This document shows positions 32,678 to 38,059 of a DNA stretch of 38,059 nucleotides, piece by piece. The stretch spans positions 1 through 38,059 of the forward strand of contig CAYJMF010000036.1 in NCBI GenBank assembly GCA_964370855.1, read 5' to 3'. A model generated the notes under the pieces. It had not been told where the DNA came from, did not search any database, and saw only the letters and a list, made by a program, of their open reading frames with translations. The position numbers and the translations under genes were made by a program. Origin of the DNA: JAKLKS01 sp964370855 (GTDB lineage Bacteria; Planctomycetota; JAJSAM01; JAKLKS01). Positions within the stretch are counted from its first letter, which is position 1. Each line of letters opens with the position of its first letter.

Positions 32678-33712
32678 TCACCGCTCGAGCCGCTTCACGC
32701 ACCGGAACCCGCAGCGCCCGTCCTCGGGGCTCCATCCGCGGGAGCTGGAGTCCATGGGCCGGCGCCAGGTCCTCGTCGTGGAGAAGAGGGGGACGTTGAT
32801 GAGGTTCCCCACGAAGAGGCCGCAGGGAGTCGTGGAGGAGTTCTCGAAGTACCCGTTGCGGACGATGCGCCACGGGCCGCGGTCGGCCCCCTGGGGCTCG
32901 ACGACGAGGGGAGCGGATGCGTAGGGCTCGATCATGCGCGGGTCGGCCACCGATGGCCCGCAGCGGTCGAGACACCACTCCTGCGGACCGCCGGCCATCC
33001 CGAGCACGCCGTAGGGGCTCGCGTTTCCGGGAAGGGCGTCCACGGGGACCGCCTCGTCGGGCAGGTCCCGATCCTCGTCGCCCCAGGGCAGCAGCCGCCC
33101 GTCCTTCCCCCGGGCCGCCTTCTCCCACTGCGCCTCCGTGGGAAGCGACTTCCCCGCCCAGGCGGCGTACCGCTGTGCCTCCGCGAAGGGGACCTCCGTC
33201 ACGGGCATCCCGTCTCCGCCGGGGCGGGCCGCCCCGGGCGGGGCCGCGGCCGGCGCGCCCGTGGCGGCGAGGAACCGCCTCCACTGTCCGACGGTGACCG
33301 GGTGCCGATCCACGAGGTAGGCCCGCAGGGAGACCCGGTGCTCCGGCCCGTCGCAGGTCCCCCAGTAGATGGCGAACCGCTCCCCGTCGTTCCCCATCAC
33401 CGATTCCCCCGCGGGGACGAGGACCATCTCCGCGCCGTCCGTCGCGCCATGGACGCGCCCCTCCTCCGTCCGCAGGAAGCCCGGGGGGAGATCGAGCCGC
33501 GCCTGCGCCCGGAGCACCTCCAGCGGAGGGGGAGGGAGCCCGGGGACGGCGGGAGCGAAGGGAGGGGGCGGGGGTTCGCGACCCTCCCTCCCCTCGCCGC
33601 AGGCGGAATTGAAGGCGAGGGAGGCGAGGAGGCAGGAGAGGCCGAGGAGGGACCGACTCCGGTCCCTCCCGCGGGACCCGCGGCCGCGCCCGACCCGGGT
33701 CCCTACCACCAC
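32678..33712 (-). CDS. Formylglycine-generating-enzyme/SUMF1-domain lipoprotein
   Basis: 344 residues from GTG 33712 (GTG 33709 also in frame). The start, VVVGTRVGRGRGSRGRDR, leads into a hydrophobic segment ending FNSAC, a lipobox-like site. A SUMF1/FGE domain follows: MVLVPAGESVMGNDG, HRVSLRAYLVDRHPVTVGQW, SLPTEAQWEKAARG, LPWGDED, NASPYGVLGMAGGPQEWCLD and the C-terminal GRCGFRCVKR. FGE enzymes oxidise sulfatase Cys to formylglycine, but many family members in lipoproteins are not enzymes. I do not see the usual catalytic Cys pair clearly. Its start lies inside the last codons of 33703-34872 (ten-base overlap), so translation is coupled. Confidence 0.8.
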   Translation of the reverse strand: MVVGTRVGRGRGSRGRDRSRSLLGLSCLLASLAFNSACGEGREGREPPPPPFAPAVPGLPPPPLEVLRAQARLDLPPGFLRTEEGRVHGATDGAEMVLVPAGESVMGNDGERFAIYWGTCDGPEHRVSLRAYLVDRHPVTVGQWRRFLAATGAPAAAPPGAARPGGDGMPVTEVPFAEAQRYAAWAGKSLPTEAQWEKAARGKDGRLLPWGDEDRDLPDEAVPVDALPGNASPYGVLGMAGGPQEWCLDRCGPSVADPRMIEPYASAPLVVEPQGADRGPWRIVRNGYFENSSTTPCGLFVGNLINVPLFSTTRTWRRPMDSSSRGWSPEDGRCGFRCVKRLER

Positions 33713-34872
33713 GGCGGCGGATCCGGGATCCACTCGTGGCGGAGGAACTCCACGGGGCCGTCGCGCCGCTCGATGCTCCAGGCGGCGAAGGACTCCGACC
33801 AGGAGTACCCCTTCGAGAATCCCCCGGAGGGGGCCACGACGAAATACTCCACCAGGGTGGTGTCGGTGCGCGGATCGACCATGACCCGATCGATAAGGGT
33901 GGTCCAGGAGGGATCGGGGCAGATCCCCCCGAAGGCGACGACGACGCGGTGCGTCGCGAAGTCCACCTCCTCGAACCCCCCCAGGGGGTCGTACCCGCCG
34001 GCGTCCGCCGTCCCGAGAGCGTCGTGGAGGGCGGCCATCTCCGCCGCGCTCTCGACGACGACGGGCTCCCGGGAGGCGCGGACGAACTTCGCCCAGTTCA
34101 CCTCCCCGATCACCTCCGGCGGCGGCAGCCGCGCCGGGACCACGCCGACCGCGTACCTGTTGGAAGGGAGGTAGTCCGGGAGGGGTTCGTTCCAGATCAC
34201 CTCCTCCACCCAGAGCGGGCTCGGGGACTCGGGGGAGGAGACGCAGCAGGTGCCCTCGAACGGCCGCCCCGTGACGGTGACGCTGGCGCCGCGCCAGGCC
34301 GGATTCGCGCGGATGGCCGATTCCCCCGGCCCCTGGAGGACCGTCGGGTAGCTCCACGGATCGTCGGAGACGCGGAGGAGGACGACGGAGCCGATCCCCT
34401 CGAGGGTCCCCGTGCAGGTCTCCCGCGCGGTCCCGTCCCAGAAGAAGGCCCTCCCCGGTTCCACGAAGACCGTGGCCGAACCCGAGGCCCAGGCGCCGGC
34501 CTCCTCGTCCCACGCGGGGTCGTCGATGAGGGCGACCTCCAGGGAGAGCGCGTCCCAGTTCACGCGCCGCGGGACGCGGGCGCGGACGGAGAACCGGTAG
34601 GGCGGCTCCTCGTCCCATCCGATCCGCACGGGCCGGCGCCCCCTCGCGACGACATCCCCCGTCGAGGAGCGGAGCTGCCAGCGGGCGGTGAACTCCCCCG
34701 ACACGAAGAAGGAGCCCCCCGTCTCCCACCGCACGCGGGCCTGGATCGTCCCGCCCCGGTTCACGATGGGCTTCCGGACCTCGACGTGCAGGCCCGACGG
34801 GAGATCGGCGGGGGTCTCCGCCGCCGCGCACACCGCAGCCGCCCCGACGACGAGGGCCGTGAGCAGGCGCAT
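33703..34872 (-). CDS. Exported multidomain beta protein of unknown function
   Basis: 389 residues with a signal peptide (MRLLTALVVGAAAVCAAAE). The mature start (LHVEVRKPIVNRGGTIQARV) is an Ig-like or proteinase-inhibitor-like beta sandwich (about 25-115). A middle segment (TCTGTLEGIGSVVLLRVSDD, about 170-240) looks OB-like with a CC pair. The last 110 residues (VDFATHRVVVAFGGICPDPS..., IERRDGPVEFLRHEW) recall PrcB-type C-terminal domains; that match is weak. ATG 34872 has GGAG nine bases upstream. It is first in an overlapping pair with the FGE-like lipoprotein. Confidence 0.65.
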   Translation of the reverse strand: MRLLTALVVGAAAVCAAAETPADLPSGLHVEVRKPIVNRGGTIQARVRWETGGSFFVSGEFTARWQLRSSTGDVVARGRRPVRIGWDEEPPYRFSVRARVPRRVNWDALSLEVALIDDPAWDEEAGAWASGSATVFVEPGRAFFWDGTARETCTGTLEGIGSVVLLRVSDDPWSYPTVLQGPGESAIRANPAWRGASVTVTGRPFEGTCCVSSPESPSPLWVEEVIWNEPLPDYLPSNRYAVGVVPARLPPPEVIGEVNWAKFVRASREPVVVESAAEMAALHDALGTADAGGYDPLGGFEEVDFATHRVVVAFGGICPDPSWTTLIDRVMVDPRTDTTLVEYFVVAPSGGFSKGYSWSESFAAWSIERRDGPVEFLRHEWIPDPPPWW

Positions 34873-34918
34873 GGCCGTCTCCTTCCGGGGTCCGCCTCCC
34901 CGACGGTCCATTGTACGT

Positions 34919-34943
34919 GGCGCCGCGGGCCCGGCGCGGCGCC
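34919..34943 (-). terminator. Perfect hairpin after the second DUF1080 gene
   Basis: Arms GGCGCCGCG (34919-34927) and CGCGGCGCC (34935-34943) are perfect nine-base complements around a seven-base loop. It abuts the TGA of the minus-strand gene, an expected terminator place, and separates the operon from 33703-34872. There is no T run. Confidence 0.55.
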
Positions 34944-36008
34944 TCACCGCGGCTGGACCTCGATCTTCCGGAAGGAGGCCTTCCCGTCCTGGATCGTGAG
35001 GGCGACGAACCCCTTGCGGCGCTCGGCGGTGAGGGGCTCGCGGGAGAGTTCCGTCCCGTTCACGAACACCGCCACCTCCTTCCCCCGCAGGCGGATCTCC
35101 CAGAGGTTCCAGCCCGCCGGGTCGCAGGTGCCGGGGAACTCCGACAGCGTGATCTTCACCACGTCGCGGAACTCGTGCTCGCCGAGGCGCTCGTACACGT
35201 AGAGCTTCCGGTTGATCAACCCGGCCCCGTAGTGGTCGTAGCTCCCCTTCCAGCCGACGAGCAGGGCCGCCATGGGATCGTCCTGCCGCTCCTCGAGCAT
35301 CCGGATCTCGGCCCGCACGTCGTAGTCCCCGTCGAAGGTCCCCTCGCTGCGGACCTGGTAGGCCCCCTCGATGGTGTCCCCGATGATGAGCCCGTTCTCG
35401 ACCTGCCATTGCGGGAACCGCGCGTGCTCCCAGCCCTTGAGATCGGTGCCGTTGAAGACCTGCACCGCGGGCCCCTTGGCGGAACCCCCGAGCTTCTCGA
35501 GGAGCTCCGCCGCCGCGCGATCGCCGGGCCGGATCTCCAGGACCCGGCGGACGGCCACGTCGGCGGTGCGGGCGTCCTTCACGGCCCACTTCCGGGCGAG
35601 GGCGAGGAGGTCGTCGGCGTAGCGATCGAGGATCTTCCGGAGCTCCGTCCCGGCGACGTCCACGTCCACGAGCTGCTTCGCCGCCCTCGCGCCGAGGGCC
35701 TTCCACTCCGGAGGGGCGTCCCCCGCGGCCTCCACCGCCGCGACGAAGGCCCGCAGCTCCGTGACGCCGTCGTCGGTCCGCCCCGAGCCGAGCAGCGCCT
35801 GGGCGAGACCGTGGCGGGCCGGGAGGAACGTCCCGTCCTCCTCGAGGGCGCGCCGGTAGTGGCCCTCGGCCTCGTCCCAGGCCTTCGCCTTGAGGGAGGT
35901 CTCGGCGCGGGAGGCGAAGAACTCCGCCGCCGTGCGATCGGCCAGCGCCTCCGCCCCCGCGAGGAGGAGCACGAGGGCTGCCAGGACGGCCGGGGCGCGC
36001 CGCCTCAC
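34944..36008 (-). CDS. Exported TPR-DUF1080 protein, second copy
   Basis: 354 residues from GTG 36008, which overlaps the upstream stop as GTGA. There is a signal peptide (RRRAPAVLAALVLLLAGAEALA), a helical TPR-like region (about 25-165), and a DUF1080 (3-keto-disaccharide hydrolase-like, concanavalin-type) domain from VFNGTDLKGWEHARFPQWQV to the end. DUF1080 domains in this lineage are linked to carbohydrate binding or hydrolysis. The layout matches the preceding gene, so the two look like a tandem duplication. The kinase outer region at 11.2 kb has the same opening motif. Confidence 0.82.
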   Translation of the reverse strand: MRRRAPAVLAALVLLLAGAEALADRTAAEFFASRAETSLKAKAWDEAEGHYRRALEEDGTFLPARHGLAQALLGSGRTDDGVTELRAFVAAVEAAGDAPPEWKALGARAAKQLVDVDVAGTELRKILDRYADDLLALARKWAVKDARTADVAVRRVLEIRPGDRAAAELLEKLGGSAKGPAVQVFNGTDLKGWEHARFPQWQVENGLIIGDTIEGAYQVRSEGTFDGDYDVRAEIRMLEERQDDPMAALLVGWKGSYDHYGAGLINRKLYVYERLGEHEFRDVVKITLSEFPGTCDPAGWNLWEIRLRGKEVAVFVNGTELSREPLTAERRKGFVALTIQDGKASFRKIEVQPR

Positions 36009-37111
36009 AGCTTCCCCCCCCGGAAGACGCGCCGCTCCGTGCGGCAGCCCTGCTGGTAGATGCCGATCTCCCCCTTCAGGCCCGGCCGGTCGGTGAAGCG
36101 GTGGGTCATGGCGATGGAGCCGTCGAGCCAGATCTCCAGGTCCTTCCCCCGCACGACGATGCCGAAGCGGTGGAAGACGGCGGGGTCGACGGCCGGCATC
36201 TCGTGGACCGCCACCTCGCTCGCGCTCCCGGTCTCCGACGCGGCGAGGAGGACGATGCGGGAGCGCTGGAAGAAGGCGGCGAGGAAGTTCGGGCTGGCAT
36301 CGGCGAAGGTCAGGCCCGTGAGCCACCCCGAGTCGTAGACCTCCGCCGCGCGGACCTCCATCTCGAAGGCGAAGGCCTCCCCGAGATCGAGGGGGCGTTT
36401 CGGGAGGATCTTCGTCCCCGACTTCGTGTCCACCTCCATGAGGTTCCCCTCGTAGCGGATGTGCTCGCCGGAGATCGTCCGGTCGGCGAGGAAGTCGAGC
36501 CAGATCCTGACGGCGGCGATCTCCTTCCCCGCCCCGGCGGCGGCGATCTTCGCCGGACGGGGCTTCCCCCCGAGCTTCTCGCGCAGCGTCAGGGCCGCGT
36601 CGTGGTCGGGTCGGACCGAGAGGAGCCGCTCCAGGGCCTGGAGCGCGATGCCGGGGTCGCGGGAGGAGCGCAGCCGGGCGAAGTCCATGAGCTCGTCCAC
36701 GACCCGCTCCTCGAGTTTCCGGAGCTCCTTCTCCCCCGCCGCCAGGACGTCCACCCGCTTCTCCGCGAGGGAGCGGAGCTTCTTCTCCTCCGCGCTCCCT
36801 TCGCCGCCGCGGGCCTCGAGGAGGGCGAGGTACTCGCGGTAGGCGGCCAGGGAGCCGGCGTCGTCCTTCTGCCGGTCAGAGACCACGCCGATCCAGTAGA
36901 CCGCCTCGGCGAGGCCGGGGTCCTCCGCCTGGGCGCGCCGCAGCAGGGGGACGGCCTCGTCGTACTTCCGCGCGGCGACGGCCTTGCGGCCGGATTCGAG
37001 GAGGGTGCGGGCGACGACGGGGTCCCCCGCGAGGGCGGGGATCGACCCGGGGAGCAGGAGGGCCGCTCCGAGGAGCACGGCCCGCAGGTGGCGACCGGTC
37101 GGGGACCTCAT
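36005..37111 (-). CDS. Exported TPR-DUF1080-like protein, first copy
   Basis: 368 residues with a signal peptide (to about ALAG). TPR-like helices (SGRKAVAARKYDEAVPLLRR, YWIGVVSDRQKDDAGSLAAY, about 35-165) precede a C-terminal beta domain (about 190-368; ISGEHIRYEGNLMEV, FHRFGIVVRGKDLEIWLDGS, KGEIGIYQQG) of DUF1080/laminin-G-like type. The first strand motif is less typical than in the next gene. It heads a two-gene operon. The 206 bases to the divergent gene at 37318 hold no other gene and probably contain both promoters. Confidence 0.75.
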   Translation of the reverse strand: MRSPTGRHLRAVLLGAALLLPGSIPALAGDPVVARTLLESGRKAVAARKYDEAVPLLRRAQAEDPGLAEAVYWIGVVSDRQKDDAGSLAAYREYLALLEARGGEGSAEEKKLRSLAEKRVDVLAAGEKELRKLEERVVDELMDFARLRSSRDPGIALQALERLLSVRPDHDAALTLREKLGGKPRPAKIAAAGAGKEIAAVRIWLDFLADRTISGEHIRYEGNLMEVDTKSGTKILPKRPLDLGEAFAFEMEVRAAEVYDSGWLTGLTFADASPNFLAAFFQRSRIVLLAASETGSASEVAVHEMPAVDPAVFHRFGIVVRGKDLEIWLDGSIAMTHRFTDRPGLKGEIGIYQQGCRTERRVFRGGKL

Positions 37112-37317
37112 CCGACCGCACTGTAGGGGCGTCGGCGTCCGGGATCCAGCGGGAATTGGCCGGAATGTGACCCTCCACGGGCGGGGCTCCGGGGAGCGCC
37201 CCCCCTCCGGAACCCCGGTCCATCGGCTCGGGTGCGGTATCCCCTTCCCTCCCCCGGGTGTAACCGGAACGGTCCCCGGTGGTGGACGCGGGGCGGGGTG
37301 ACCGCCATCATGGCGCC

Positions 37318-38059
37318 ATGTCCATCGTCGGGAGGGCGCTCGGCCGGCTCGCGGGGATCGTCGCCCCGCTCCTCCTCCTCGCCGCCGCCGCGGCGGCCGG
37401 GGAGGGCGTGCCCGAGTGGTGCGAGGTGGAGGCGGACCTCGGGAAGAACGGCCGCACCTCCGTCACCTACACCGTCCGCTACCGCGTCACCTCCGGGGAG
37501 TTCCACGGCTTCTACTTCTCCGGGCCCCAGATCGACTCCCTCCGCCCCGCATGGGACGACGGGTGGGGGAAGGCCACCGCCGAGGACGGCAGGACCTTCA
37601 ACATCGAGCGCCGGGTGCGGAACGGGAAGAAGACCATCGAGCTCGCCGGCGGCGCCGGGCTCGACAAAGGGACCGTGATCTTCCGGTTCCGCTTCGCCGC
37701 GGACATGGCCGCCGCGGGCCACCTCGCCCGCACGACGGACGCTGAGAAGAGGGAGCTCGCCGTCTTCCACTGGGTCCCGAGCACCTGGGACGGGCCGCTG
37801 CAGCACTACACCGTGAAGGTCCGCTACCCGGTGCCCGTCGAGGGGGAGCCGGGGTCGAAGGAGTTCCTCGAGTCGGTCCGGTTCCGCACCGAGCCCTTCA
37901 TGAACAAGGAGTACCTCATCGACTACCGGAGGACGGAGGACGGCCGGTTCGAGGTGCTGCTCCACAGGGAGAAGGTCCCGAAGGACTACGCGTTCCGGAT
38001 CCAGCAGTACGTGAGGGGGGACCTCTTCGACGCGGCGGTCGGGACGGCGGCCGCGCCGG
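37318..38059 (+). CDS. N-terminal part of an exported protein (DUF2207-like?), cut by the window edge
   Basis: 247 codons are open from ATG 37318 to the end of the window with no stop. A signal peptide (MSIVGRALGRLAGIVAPLLL plus Ala run) is followed by a beta-rich region: VEADLGKNGRTSVTYTVRYR, GEFHGFYFSGP, and KKTIELAGGAGLDKGTVIFR. This recalls the outer domain of DUF2207 membrane proteins, which continue with transmembrane helices beyond the point where the window stops. That family call is tentative. Confidence 0.6.
   Translation, partial: MSIVGRALGRLAGIVAPLLLLAAAAAAGEGVPEWCEVEADLGKNGRTSVTYTVRYRVTSGEFHGFYFSGPQIDSLRPAWDDGWGKATAEDGRTFNIERRVRNGKKTIELAGGAGLDKGTVIFRFRFAADMAAAGHLARTTDAEKRELAVFHWVPSTWDGPLQHYTVKVRYPVPVEGEPGSKEFLESVRFRTEPFMNKEYLIDYRRTEDGRFEVLLHREKVPKDYAFRIQQYVRGDLFDAAVGTAAAP

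Noticed and set aside
28693..32799. A 1,368-codon plus-strand frame
   Set aside because: It is the antisense shadow of the HEAT-repeat and lipoprotein genes in GC-rich DNA; its product is Arg/Gly/Pro-rich with no domain and it overlaps the clear DUF433-DUF5615 genes.

Overview
The window is about 38 kb of very GC-rich DNA (most genes are visibly above 70% GC) with one 10-N scaffold join at 3743-3752. There are no rRNA genes, intact tRNA genes or CRISPR arrays. The gene content points to a Planctomycetota-like or related deep-branching bacterium. The signs are an adjacent DUF1800/DUF1501 pair, a Ser/Thr kinase with a C-terminal DUF1080-like region, tandem TPR-DUF1080 secreted proteins, FHA-DUF4388 signalling, and many secreted lipoproteins. 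This assignment is inference from families, not a marker-gene result.

Layout. 1-3.8 kb: a secreted TPR protein (-) and the phospholipid pair plsY-gpsA (+), with gpsA losing its stop codon before the assembly gap. 3.8-10.4 kb: an FHA/DUF4388 protein (-), then a (+) run of membrane protein, DUF1800, DUF1501, HExxH metallopeptidase and EamA transporter. The metallopeptidase is bracketed by copies of a repeat that contains a perfect DnaA box, and one of those copies is a 94-bp near-perfect palindrome that supplies the start codon of the EamA gene. 10.4-14.5 kb: a tightly coupled (-) operon of peroxiredoxin-like lipoprotein, membrane Ser/Thr kinase with PEGA and DUF1080-like outer domains, and SAM methyltransferase. 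14.6-16.0 kb: calcineurin-like phosphoesterase plus DUF983 protein.

16.0-24.0 kb is an accessory compartment with lower GC. It opens with a decayed tRNA 3' end that still carries CCA. It holds two diverged 280-bp non-coding elements with identical internal spacing and two families of GC palindromes (six copies), most of which sit just after gene stops. Its genes are a GH76-like hydrolase, secreted or membrane proteins of unknown function, and a string of gene fragments: an N-truncated metallopeptidase, the C-terminal part of a DNA/RNA non-specific endonuclease, a carboxypeptidase-regulatory-like fragment, and the C-terminal half of a methyltransferase. Two of these form head-to-head junctions of broken genes.

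24.1-38.06 kb returns to very high GC. It holds a ferritin-like protein, an ATP-grasp protein, a deleted duplicate of the 14.7-15.8 kb phosphoesterase-DUF983 locus, a GH5 glucanase, a HEAT-repeat/propeller protein, a DUF433-DUF5615 toxin-antitoxin pair, a large carboxypeptidase-regulatory-like lipoprotein, a formylglycine-generating-enzyme-like lipoprotein overlapping a secreted protein, the tandem TPR-DUF1080 genes, and the start of another exported protein cut by the window edge.

The most notable items are the DnaA-box palindrome system at 8.2-9.5 kb, the repeat-per-gene island with its paired 280-bp elements, and the kinase whose outer part resembles the neighbouring DUF1080 proteins.
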